Assembly: GCA_023143455.1 (NCBI GenBank) | Contig: JAGLHT010000014.1 | Span: 1 to 53,201, forward strand | DNA length: 53,201 nucleotides | Direction of reading: 5' to 3' | Origin: Desulfobacterales bacterium | Lineage (GTDB): Bacteria; Desulfobacterota; Desulfobacteria; Desulfobacterales; Desulfobacteraceae | Shown: in pieces, positions 35,356-44,209 of the stretch | Numbering within the stretch: position 1 is the first letter of the stretch | Layout: each line of letters begins with the position of its first letter | Program-made: the position numbers and the translations under genes | The notes under the pieces: generated by a model | What the model was told of the DNA's origin: nothing | Seen by the model: only the letters and a program-made list of their open reading frames with translations | Database searches by the model: none

Positions 35356-36393
35356 ATGATTCTTAAAGAGCTAACTGATAACCAGTCTAAATTTTTTATT
35401 GATACTGTTCAAATATATGATGCATATAAAGATGCTTTTAAAAAAAATCGTTCATACAGTGGTGGTATGCATTGGAAAAAATCAAAAAACAAAGAATACT
35501 TATTTAGAACTAAAGATCGTTATGGTAATGGCAAAAGCCTTGGTCCTAGATCAGAGAAGACAGAAAAAATATTGGAAGAGTTCCAAAAAAATAAAAAACA
35601 GATCACTCAGAACTTTTCAAGTTTAAAAAATCGTTTAAAAGAGCAGTCAAGGTTTTGCAAAGCTGCTAAAATTCAACGAGTCCCAAGTGTGGTTACAACG
35701 ATTTTAAGATTACTTGAGCAACAAAATATTCTTGGGCGTAATCTGATGGTAATAGGTACAAATGCCTTGTATGCTTATGAAGCCTGTGCTGGTGTTTTTT
35801 TTGAGCAGGATATTATGGCTACTTCTGATATGGACATCCTATGGGATACCCGCCCAAAGTTAGTATTAGTATCTGCTGAAAAACCGCAAAAGACAGATTT
35901 TATGGATATTCTTCGTAAAGCTGATAAATCTTTTGCAATGATGGGTAAAAAGAGCTTTAGGGCAGTTAATAAGGATGGCTATATGATTGATTTGTTAAAA
36001 CCCCTTCCTTCGATGGTTTTTGCAAATGAGAAAAGACAGATAGGCGGAGCAGATGATATAGAGGCTGTGGAGGTTATGAATCTTCAGTGGCTGTTATCTT
36101 CGCCAAAATTTTTTCAGACTGTTATAGGAGAGGATGGTTTTCCTGCATTAATGGTTGTGCCTGATCCCCGAGCATTTTCTCTGCATAAATTGTGGTTGAG
36201 TAAACAGGAAGATCGTGAGCCTGTGAAAAGAAGGCGTGACAAGCAGCAGGGAATTGCGGCAGCAAAGGTGGTGCTCAATTACCTTACTCAATACAAATTT
36301 AAGCAATCTGAGTTGAGGATGTTCCCGGCAGATGTTGTGGAAAAAGCAAGAATATCTATGGAAAACATGCAGACACCTCTTGGTTTTGATTAA
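35356..36393 (+). CDS. GSU2403-family nucleotidyltransferase-fold protein
   Basis: This 345-residue protein resembles the GSU2403-type nucleotidyltransferase-fold family (PF12281 type). The catalytic-like region is LMVIGTNALYAYEACAG followed by ATSDMDILWDTRP, matching the hG-x-D-h-D pattern of the superfamily. An N-terminal basic helical region (residues 1-110) and a C-terminal ALMVVPDPRAFSLHKLWLS segment complete it. ATG 35356 has AAGGAAAG upstream; an in-frame GTG-region start at 35290 would lie inside the operator. Function is unknown; relatives resemble toxin-type or defence nucleotidyltransferases, but this is not shown here. No antitoxin partner is adjacent. Confidence 0.8.
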   Translation: MILKELTDNQSKFFIDTVQIYDAYKDAFKKNRSYSGGMHWKKSKNKEYLFRTKDRYGNGKSLGPRSEKTEKILEEFQKNKKQITQNFSSLKNRLKEQSRFCKAAKIQRVPSVVTTILRLLEQQNILGRNLMVIGTNALYAYEACAGVFFEQDIMATSDMDILWDTRPKLVLVSAEKPQKTDFMDILRKADKSFAMMGKKSFRAVNKDGYMIDLLKPLPSMVFANEKRQIGGADDIEAVEVMNLQWLLSSPKFFQTVIGEDGFPALMVVPDPRAFSLHKLWLSKQEDREPVKRRRDKQQGIAAAKVVLNYLTQYKFKQSELRMFPADVVEKARISMENMQTPLGFD

Positions 36394-36555
36394 TAAGTTT
36401 TGTTTTTAGCTTAAGTCACTAGTATATTTCGTACGAAAGTTGAATAATGGTTGATTTCGTCATTCAAAGAAGATAATATAAATTTAAGGCAATACAGCAT
36501 GTTTTTTTTAGCTCAAACATCGTTTATTTACTTTTTAAAATCAACAGGTTGCTGA

Positions 36556-37287
36556 ATGGGAAAACGTAAGCATAGAGTATTGATTGTTGACGACGAAAAA
36601 ATGGTCAGTAAAGCTCTCGGTCGAATATTAAAAAAGATTGGAGTTGACTTTGTTTCCTGCGAAAGTGGTAAACAAGGTCTTGAGGAATTAACAAAAGCTG
36701 AGTTTCCATTTTCTTTATTGATTTCAGATCAGCGTATGCCCGATATGGTTGGATCTGAACTTCTTGAGCAGGCAAGAGAAGAAAGCCCTGAGACAATTAG
36801 GTTTTTGATAAGTGGATATTCAGATACGGATGTATTAGTGGATGCGATTAATAAAGGGTTTGTCCAAAAATTTATCCAGAAACCATGGGACATTGATGAT
36901 CTGGTTGATAAAGTTAAAGAAGGTCTTACTCAGTTCAGGAATACTTTTGAAAACGAAAAGCTTGTAAGGATTACAAAAAAACAGAGCAAAAAACTTTATC
37001 AGTTGAGTAATGAACTTAATGAGAAAATTACTAAAAATAAAAAAAATGTAGAAGAACTTGATCAAAAAATATCACAAATAAAAACTGAAGTTGGGAAAGT
37101 AAAAATTGGCGAAAATGGGGAATCCCGTCTTTCAGTTGAAAATTTTGAAAAAATGTTTGAACAGCATGATGTGCTTGAGAATGACAAATTAAATTCATTG
37201 TATCATGATACTTTGAGTGAGCTTTTCAGACAGTTTAATGATATTGCACAAAAAAATGGATTTGAAATGCCTCCACTTAAAGATTAG
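36556..37287 (+). CDS. Response regulator: receiver domain plus coiled coil
   Basis: Residues 1-125 are a canonical receiver domain. It has acidic pair Asp12-Asp13, phospho-acceptor Asp58 in LLISDQRMPD, the ISGYSD switch and Lys109 in FIQKPWD, closest to receivers of RpfG-like proteins. Instead of an HD-GYP or DNA-binding output it continues into a charged coiled coil (residues 135-190) and a helical tail. The gene ends 10 bp before the FapA-like gene, whose N-terminus is related to it. A sensor kinase is not in the window. A perfect palindrome, TTTCGTACGAAA, lies upstream at 36427-36438. Confidence 0.87.
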   Translation: MGKRKHRVLIVDDEKMVSKALGRILKKIGVDFVSCESGKQGLEELTKAEFPFSLLISDQRMPDMVGSELLEQAREESPETIRFLISGYSDTDVLVDAINKGFVQKFIQKPWDIDDLVDKVKEGLTQFRNTFENEKLVRITKKQSKKLYQLSNELNEKITKNKKNVEELDQKISQIKTEVGKVKIGENGESRLSVENFEKMFEQHDVLENDKLNSLYHDTLSELFRQFNDIAQKNGFEMPPLKD

Positions 37288-37297
37288 GGAGTTGTGA

Positions 37298-39826
37298 GTG
37301 CCTGAAAAAAAACATAGTATTATTCTGATTAAAAATGCCGGGAAAGCTTTTCTTAAAGTAAAAGAAATTCTTGCAACTTCTAAAATATCTTCAGAGGTTA
37401 CAACTCTTTTTGTTTCTCCATCGGAGTTGCAAGATTGTTTGGAACAAAAAAGTTCAACCCCACCTTCTTTTGTTATATGTTTCACAGATTCTGAGAATAA
37501 TTATAAAAATATATTTATAAAGGTTAAAGAAGAATTCCCGGAAACAAGAAGAATGCTGATAGTTGAATCTAATGAAAGAGAAAAAATAATAGATTCTTTA
37601 AATAAAGATGAAATTCATTTTTGTCTTGCTCTGCCTTTTGACGATTCTGATTTTTTAGAACAGATCAAATATGGATTTAATGAAGTGGAGCAGGGTAACA
37701 CATGGGAGTATACCAAGCGGATTGTAAATGAGCAGAATATTAAGATGTACAAAATAGCAAAGAGTTTTAAAGAAAAAGATGATAAATATTTATTAATTAC
37801 AAACAAAAAAAAACAGGAGTATCAGGATTTAAAATCAGAGCTTGAGAAATTAAAAGGCATTTCAGATAAGATATCTTCTCTTGAGGAATATATAGACAAA
37901 AAAAATATATCTTTGGAAGCTGATGGCGTTAAAAGTGAATTTGAAACTATATCAGGGAGCATAACAAAAGTGTTTAATGAGATCGCTTCAAAAAACTCAA
38001 TTGATTTTTTAGGGGATAAAGATTCTGATATTTTAAGAAATTTCGATCAATATAAAACCGCAAATGCAGGAAATGTTGAGATAATAAGTAATCTTATTTG
38101 CCATGCTTTAAATATCAATGCCATTGATTCAAAATTGGATTCTAATAAAGTGCAGAATACTGACCCGAATCAAGAAAACAATTTACAAATAAATGCTACT
38201 GACTCGTTTGGCAAAGAATTAGAAGATATTGATCCAAAAGAATTAGTGGAATTGCTTGGACATGCTTTTGAATTTACTATGGATGATGACAGGTTAAAAA
38301 TGCAAATTCAGATTAAAGATAAAGATTCTGAGCTGGTGAATGTGAAGTATATCTTTGAATATTTAAGAGAAGTTGGAGTTAGCTATGGGTTGATTAGTGA
38401 ACAGACTCTTTTAACCTGGCTTGGGAAAAAAGATTCGGTTCAACAGCTGATTGTTGCAAAGGGAACTTCACCGGAACAAGCTGTGGATGGAACTGTGACA
38501 TATCATTTTAATACAAATTTTATACATGCAGGGCAGGTTAAGGCAGATGGGAGTATAGATTTCAGAGAGCGGGGGAAAATCCCGTTTGTAGAAGAAAATG
38601 TACTTCTTGCCGAAAAAACCCCTGCTAAACTTGGAAAGCCAGGAGTTGATATTTCAGGTGCCCAGATAGCTGTTGAAGAGCCGGCTGATCCTATTTTCGT
38701 TGCAGGCGATAATACCTTTGAATCAGAAGGTGGGATGAAAATTTATGCAAAAACAGGCGGGCAACCTCATCTTAATGCTATGGGGGCTGTTTCAGTGGCT
38801 CCGGTGCTGAATATTGATAGTGATGTTGATTATGAAACAGGGAATATATCTTTTAAAGGCAGTATTATTGTAAATGGTACTATAAAAGAAGGGTTCAAGG
38901 TTGAAGGGACAAATTTGACAGCTGAGCAAATAGAGGGAGCTCAAATCCATATTAACGGTGATTTGAATGTCGGTGCAGGTATAATTGATTCTGATATTAT
39001 AGCCCAGGGAAATATCCAGACAAAATATATAAATAATACAAAAATTGAATCTTTTGGTGATTTGATTGTAACAACCGAAGTGTTGGATTCAAAGATTGAT
39101 TTGACCGGTAAATTTGATGGCGGGAAAGCTCGTATAATTGGCTCTGAAATTGTTGCCAAGGGTGGGGTTGAGGCAAGTCAAATTGGAACTACAGGGTCAA
39201 AACCAAATAGGATTAGAGTTGGAGCTGACGATTATATTATAAAACTTATACGCAACATTGATAAGAAGTTGATTGAAAATAAAGAAGCGAGTGATGGGAT
39301 AAAAAAATATATTGATGGTTTAAATAAGCAGGACCAAAAACATTTTAAAAGTGTTTCAGAGTCAGCTTATGTTCAGGATAGAACTCAGCTGAAAATCAAG
39401 AGTTATAAAAAAAAGGCTTCTGAGATAGAAGGATCTGGTCTGGCAGCAGAAGCACAAGCTATTCAAAATGAGATTATAAAGCTTGAGGAAAAAGCAGCAG
39501 ATGCTGAAAAAATGGTTGAAAATGCTTTAGATCAACAGGATAAAATAGCAGAAGAAATCAAAGTAAAAGAAGCAGAAATTGAGAAGATAGAAGAGAAGAA
39601 TATTAGTCTTGTAAATGAGAAAAAAGCTTTAAAAGAATGTTCGGATAAAGGTAATGCTCTTGCACGGGTAATTGTTAATGGCAAAGTTACGGCAGGGACT
39701 AGAGTTGAGAGTATAAATTCCTCACTTACTCTTAGAGATGATACATCAAGATGTAAAATAGAAGAAATTGGGATGGGATCAGGTGGTGTCGTACAATATT
39801 ATGAAATGTTATTGGTAAATTTATAA
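37298..39826 (+). CDS. FapA/DUF342 family protein with degenerate receiver domain
   Basis: The 842-residue protein starts at GTG 37298. Residues 1-125 align with the receiver domain of the preceding gene. The acidic pair is Lys12-Asn13, the phospho-acceptor position is Phe/Cys near 62, and the conserved lysine is Leu112, so it cannot be phosphorylated in the usual way. A coiled coil follows. Next come the DUF342 N-domain (KYIFEYLREVGVSYGLI) and a beta-helix (DVDYETGNISFKGSIIVNGT). A second long coiled coil (about 640-770) and the closing NGKVTAGTRVESIN complete it. It is a paralogue of the 22648-24777 product. A strong terminator follows. Confidence 0.8.
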   Translation: MPEKKHSIILIKNAGKAFLKVKEILATSKISSEVTTLFVSPSELQDCLEQKSSTPPSFVICFTDSENNYKNIFIKVKEEFPETRRMLIVESNEREKIIDSLNKDEIHFCLALPFDDSDFLEQIKYGFNEVEQGNTWEYTKRIVNEQNIKMYKIAKSFKEKDDKYLLITNKKKQEYQDLKSELEKLKGISDKISSLEEYIDKKNISLEADGVKSEFETISGSITKVFNEIASKNSIDFLGDKDSDILRNFDQYKTANAGNVEIISNLICHALNINAIDSKLDSNKVQNTDPNQENNLQINATDSFGKELEDIDPKELVELLGHAFEFTMDDDRLKMQIQIKDKDSELVNVKYIFEYLREVGVSYGLISEQTLLTWLGKKDSVQQLIVAKGTSPEQAVDGTVTYHFNTNFIHAGQVKADGSIDFRERGKIPFVEENVLLAEKTPAKLGKPGVDISGAQIAVEEPADPIFVAGDNTFESEGGMKIYAKTGGQPHLNAMGAVSVAPVLNIDSDVDYETGNISFKGSIIVNGTIKEGFKVEGTNLTAEQIEGAQIHINGDLNVGAGIIDSDIIAQGNIQTKYINNTKIESFGDLIVTTEVLDSKIDLTGKFDGGKARIIGSEIVAKGGVEASQIGTTGSKPNRIRVGADDYIIKLIRNIDKKLIENKEASDGIKKYIDGLNKQDQKHFKSVSESAYVQDRTQLKIKSYKKKASEIEGSGLAAEAQAIQNEIIKLEEKAADAEKMVENALDQQDKIAEEIKVKEAEIEKIEEKNISLVNEKKALKECSDKGNALARVIVNGKVTAGTRVESINSSLTLRDDTSRCKIEEIGMGSGGVVQYYEMLLVNL

Positions 39827-39844
39827 TTATGCATTATCCTCTTT

Positions 39845-39881
39845 GGTTGCCCTGAACAGCCCTCATGGCAACCATTTTTTT
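39845..39881 (+). terminator. Rho-independent terminator after the FapA-like gene
   Basis: GGTTGCC (39845-39851) pairs with GGCAACC (39867-39873) around a 15-base loop, followed by a run of T (39875-39881). It begins 18 bp after the FapA-like stop. The T run ends at the stop codon of the convergent RND pump gene. Confidence 0.85.
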
Positions 39882-42800
39882 CAAAGTTGTTTTGAATTAA
39901 ATAAGCTTTTAATATCCTCCAGAATTAAATAAAGGCAAGGCACCATAATCAAGGTGATAAATGTTGCAAACAATATACCGAACCCAAGAGAGATTGCCAT
40001 GGGGATTAAAAACCTTGCCTGTCTCGATGTTTCAGTGATAATTGGTGCAAGTCCGCCACAGGTGGTCAATGTTGTCAGCAAAATAGGCCGGAACCTCTGG
40101 ATACCAGCAGAGTGAACAGCATCTAAGACAGGTAGTCCTTTACGGTATCGCCGGTTGGCAAAATCGATCATCATCAGAGAATCATTCACTACAACCCCAG
40201 ACATGGCAACAAGTCCGAAAAGGCTCATAACGGAAAGGGAGTATCCCATTATAATGTGACCGACAATGGCACCAATAACCCCAAAAGGAATACAGAACAT
40301 AATAATAAATGGTTGCAGGTAGCTTTTAAACGGGATGGCTAGAAGGGCAAAAATACAGAGTAAAGCCATTCCAAGCCCTTTTAACAGGGCTGATATACTT
40401 TCTTGTATAGCTGCCTTATGTCCTTTAAAACTATAGGATAGCCCGGGATATTTATCTAAAAGCTTTGGTAGAATTGTTTTTTGCATATCACTTATAATGT
40501 TTTCAGCTTTAGGAGGTGGTCGGACATTAGCGGAAACCCGAATTTCGCGCCTTCCATTGGTCCTTTTTATGGATGTGTAAGCTCTCCCTGTTATGATTTC
40601 TACGGCGTTCCGAAGTTGAATTTCCCCTTCGGGCGCAAGCAGAACCAATTCTTCAAAAGTTGATTCTGACATTCTTTCTTCTTTGGGCAATAGTACCCTG
40701 ACCGTAACCTCGCTTCTTCCACGCTGGTTTTTTACAGCAGATATCCCCTGGAAGGCATGGCGGACTTGATTTGCTACTTCTCTTGAAGTCAATCCCATCC
40801 GTTTTCCGGCAGGGCTTAAGGTAATATCAAATTGTTTTTTCCCTTTAGCAGACCCATCATCAATATCATGAACGATGGGGTATTCTGATAGGCTTTTAGC
40901 AAGGTCTTCTCCGGCTTTTTCCAGCATATTTCTGTCCCTGTGACTGAGGCTTACAGTCAAATTTTTACCTGATCCTGGTCCTCCTCTGTTGGATTCAAAG
41001 GAAATACCCTCGAGTCCTGGGATTACTCCTGTCTTTTCTCGCCAGATAGTTGTTACATCTGTTGTGCTTAACGGGCGGACATCAGGGTCAGTCAAATAAA
41101 CTCTGACCGAGATATTGTTGTTTTGAACTTGAGAAAAAATACCGTTTGACAATTGATCTTTGCCATTTTCTTCGATAACCTTTTGGGCGCTTTGAATAAG
41201 TCGCTGTTCAACTTTTTTTATAGTTTCAGTTGGTGTGCCATAGGGCAAAACTGCCTCACAAAAGGCATAATCTGATTCCACTTTTGGGAACATTACCATT
41301 CCCATTCGTCCCGAAGAAACATAGCCTGCAGTTATCATGAGTAAGGCAATGCCAAAGGCAATAATTGTATATCGATGGTTTATTACTAAAAAGAGCAAAT
41401 CTCCATAATATTTTTTAACAACTGTTTCAAAAAACAGGCTAAATTTTATCTGCCATTTTTCAAGATGATTTAAAGGAAAAAACAAAGGGCGCTTGCTTTT
41501 GTGGCTTAAATGGGCAGGTAAAATAAAGAGGCTCTCTATTAAAGATACCCCAAACACTGCAATAACAACAAAGGGAATTGTTTTAAAAATTTTCCCCATA
41601 AATCCGGGAACAAACATTAAGGGTATAAACGCTACCATGTTGGTTATTACGCTGAACACCACAGGCATGGCAATCTCTTTAGTCCCCTTAACAGCAGCTT
41701 CAAATATTGATAGACCCTGACGCCTGCAATAATAGATATTTTCTCCCACAACTACTGCATCATCCACAACAATTCCTAAAGTAACAATAAACGCAAACAT
41801 ACTAATAATGTTAATGGAGAATGTGGTAGAGGAAAGAAAGAGAAAAGAGCCTAAAAAAGAAATCGGGATACCCAAACTGACCCAGAATGCCAGCCGGATT
41901 TCAAGGAAAAGTGCCAGGAAAAAAAAGACAAGTCCAAGCCCAATATATGCGTTACGGAGTAACAGGTCAGCTCTCTGGGCAAAAACTTTAGAAAGATCTC
42001 TTACAAGGGACAGCTTTATTCCTTCAGGTAAGGATTCGTTAATTTGTTTTATAAGAGCTTTCCCAGAAGTTGCTACCTGGGTTGGAGTTTGCTCACCCAC
42101 ACGATAAATTTGTATAACAACCGCCCGTTTTCCATTAAAGGATGCCCAATTGTCTGTTTCTTCAAACCCTTCACGGAGAGTAGCAATATCTTCAAGTAAT
42201 ACATTAGAGCCATCTTCTAAAGTAATAACAGGGAGAGCGGCATACTGTTTTGCATAATCCTTTCGATCTTTGATCCGTAAAAGAATATCTCCTCCACTGG
42301 TTTCGATGCTACCTCCTCCAAGTTCAACTGATGCCTTAGATATAGTGAGTGCGATTTCTTGAAGTGTGATATTGTAGCGTCTCAGTGTCTGACTTGAAAT
42401 TTCAATCTGGATTTCTTTCTCCCTTACTCCGTCAAGCTCCACCTGGGTGATTCCGTCATCTGAGAGCAGTTTGTCCCGAATTTGATCTGCCAAATCCCGC
42501 ATGTTTGTTTCAGAGGTATCTCCATAAAGAGCAATTCTAAGGACTTCTCTTTTTCTTGTGGCAATGGATACTCGGGGTTCCTCAGCCTCATCAGGAAAGG
42601 TTGAGATGCGGTCTACCTCGCTTTTAATCTCCTGCCATAGACGATTAATATCAGTCCCTTCAATAGCTTCTATACTGACAGAACCATATCCTTCACTGGC
42701 AGTGGCAGTAATTTCATCAATGCCTTCTATGTCTTGGATTGCCTCTTCAGTGGCAAGGAGAATCCCATTTTCCACTTCTTCCGGGCTAGCTCCGGGATAA

Positions 42801-42979
42801 GCAATAGAGATATTAACAATGTCAAGGCTGAATTCCGGAAATACTTCCTGTTTGATGTTAAATCCCATGAAAAGCCCGCCAATCAAAAGAACGGCCATCA
42901 TTAGATTCGCAGTAACTGAATTTCCTGCCATCCAGGCAATGGAACCTTTGAATAACTTGGGGTCTGCATCTTGTGTCAT
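39881..42979 (-). CDS. RND efflux pump, AcrB/MexF-type permease
   Basis: The 1032-residue inner-membrane proton antiporter has the normal RND length and layout: TM1, a large periplasmic loop with YPGASPEEVENGILLATEEAI, and six helices including the proton-relay IVTLGIVVDDAVVVGENI. A second loop follows, then the C-terminal helices (GVIGAIVGHIIMGYSLSVMS, VVVNDSLMMIDFANR). The HAE-type sequence fits drug or hydrophobic export rather than heavy-metal export. The start overlaps the adaptor gene by 4 bases. It is the last gene of a three-gene efflux operon. Confidence 0.94.
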   Translation of the reverse strand: MTQDADPKLFKGSIAWMAGNSVTANLMMAVLLIGGLFMGFNIKQEVFPEFSLDIVNISIAYPGASPEEVENGILLATEEAIQDIEGIDEITATASEGYGSVSIEAIEGTDINRLWQEIKSEVDRISTFPDEAEEPRVSIATRKREVLRIALYGDTSETNMRDLADQIRDKLLSDDGITQVELDGVREKEIQIEISSQTLRRYNITLQEIALTISKASVELGGGSIETSGGDILLRIKDRKDYAKQYAALPVITLEDGSNVLLEDIATLREGFEETDNWASFNGKRAVVIQIYRVGEQTPTQVATSGKALIKQINESLPEGIKLSLVRDLSKVFAQRADLLLRNAYIGLGLVFFFLALFLEIRLAFWVSLGIPISFLGSFLFLSSTTFSINIISMFAFIVTLGIVVDDAVVVGENIYYCRRQGLSIFEAAVKGTKEIAMPVVFSVITNMVAFIPLMFVPGFMGKIFKTIPFVVIAVFGVSLIESLFILPAHLSHKSKRPLFFPLNHLEKWQIKFSLFFETVVKKYYGDLLFLVINHRYTIIAFGIALLMITAGYVSSGRMGMVMFPKVESDYAFCEAVLPYGTPTETIKKVEQRLIQSAQKVIEENGKDQLSNGIFSQVQNNNISVRVYLTDPDVRPLSTTDVTTIWREKTGVIPGLEGISFESNRGGPGSGKNLTVSLSHRDRNMLEKAGEDLAKSLSEYPIVHDIDDGSAKGKKQFDITLSPAGKRMGLTSREVANQVRHAFQGISAVKNQRGRSEVTVRVLLPKEERMSESTFEELVLLAPEGEIQLRNAVEIITGRAYTSIKRTNGRREIRVSANVRPPPKAENIISDMQKTILPKLLDKYPGLSYSFKGHKAAIQESISALLKGLGMALLCIFALLAIPFKSYLQPFIIMFCIPFGVIGAIVGHIIMGYSLSVMSLFGLVAMSGVVVNDSLMMIDFANRRYRKGLPVLDAVHSAGIQRFRPILLTTLTTCGGLAPIITETSRQARFLIPMAISLGFGILFATFITLIMVPCLYLILEDIKSLFNSKQL

Positions 42980-44178
42980 GAATTGTCTCCTGGAGCAAGT
43001 TGCAGGGCCATACCATTTATAGCGATAGGTATGTCTGATGTAATAACTTTATCGCCGGCGTTGATGCCTGATCGGATATAGACTATTTTGTCTTCTTTCC
43101 AGACAAGGCTTACTTTTTTAACCTCAAGAACTCCAGAATTATAGATCCATAATGTGTTGCCATCCCGAAGAATAGATCTGGGTATGGGAAATACATTTTC
43201 AAGGGTTTCTCCAAAAATCTGGACATCCACATGGTCATCTAAGAGCAATTGCAAACTCTTTTTTTTATTTTTTATTTTTCTTAGGTTTTTTAGTCCTAAA
43301 GGATCATGCACTAAAATAATTACACCTGCCATGCGACTTTTACTGGTCATCTTTCCGGTTGTCCGCACCACTTTACCCTGCCAGGTATGGTTTGAAAACC
43401 CTGAATGGATAATAGCTTTACTGCCTTTTGTTTCATTGATTATGAGTGAAGCCAGGCGATCCGGTGGCACTTGTGCTTCAATTTTGTAAGCATCCACATC
43501 AACCAAAGTAGCAAGTGATCCTTGCGCTGTGACAAGGGACCCTGAATTGACATGTTTTTCAAGTATAAGGGCATTAAAAGGAATAATGACATTAGTCCGT
43601 GACATGCTTAGTAGTGCTTTTTCAAGGTCAGCCCTGGCGTTGTCCACAGTAGCTTTTGCCTGGACAAGTTGTGGTTTACGCAAAGCTAAGTCAGTAGCTT
43701 TAATTTTATCTTTGGAAACCTCGTTGATTAGCTTAAGTTCTTCTTTTGCAATCAATTGGCTGCCCTTTTCAAGAGCAAGAGCAGAAAGAGCTTTGTCAAG
43801 GGCGCTTTGAGCTTTTTGGACATCTATTTTATAATCTGAATCATCAAGCTTTAAAAGCATCTCTCCCTTTTGTATTACTGCACCTTCCACAAACTTAGAT
43901 GAGATAGATACAACCTCTCCAGATACTTTGGATTTTAATATAATTTCCCTGTCCGGCATAACTATACCCATAGCCCGAATTGAACTCTGAAAGTTCCCAG
44001 GCTGTATTGAAATGGTCTGTACTACACTTGCTTGTTTTTTGGGTGGTTTTCTTTTCATCTTTGGTTCACTTGAATTAAAATAGTTCCAACCTGCCAGTCC
44101 AATTGCAATCAAACCAATCGGTATAATGATTTTTGCCAGCGACCTAATTATGGATACTTCTATTTCTTGACTACTCAT
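42976..44178 (-). CDS. RND efflux periplasmic adaptor (membrane fusion protein)
   Basis: The 400-residue adaptor bridges the pump and the outer-membrane channel. It has an N-terminal transmembrane segment (IIIPIGLIAIGLAGWNYF) and then the lipoyl half-motifs (KSKVSGEVVSISSKFVEGAVIQKGEMLLKLD). A helical hairpin spans residues about 110-175, followed by a second lipoyl half and beta-barrel (LVTAQGSLATLVDVD) and a membrane-proximal domain. It lies between the outer-membrane factor and the pump gene in one transcript. Confidence 0.92.
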   Translation of the reverse strand: MSSQEIEVSIIRSLAKIIIPIGLIAIGLAGWNYFNSSEPKMKRKPPKKQASVVQTISIQPGNFQSSIRAMGIVMPDREIILKSKVSGEVVSISSKFVEGAVIQKGEMLLKLDDSDYKIDVQKAQSALDKALSALALEKGSQLIAKEELKLINEVSKDKIKATDLALRKPQLVQAKATVDNARADLEKALLSMSRTNVIIPFNALILEKHVNSGSLVTAQGSLATLVDVDAYKIEAQVPPDRLASLIINETKGSKAIIHSGFSNHTWQGKVVRTTGKMTSKSRMAGVIILVHDPLGLKNLRKIKNKKKSLQLLLDDHVDVQIFGETLENVFPIPRSILRDGNTLWIYNSGVLEVKKVSLVWKEDKIVYIRSGINAGDKVITSDIPIAINGMALQLAPGDNS

Positions 44179-44209
44179 CTTATTATCTCCACATTATATG
44201 TATCCAAAT

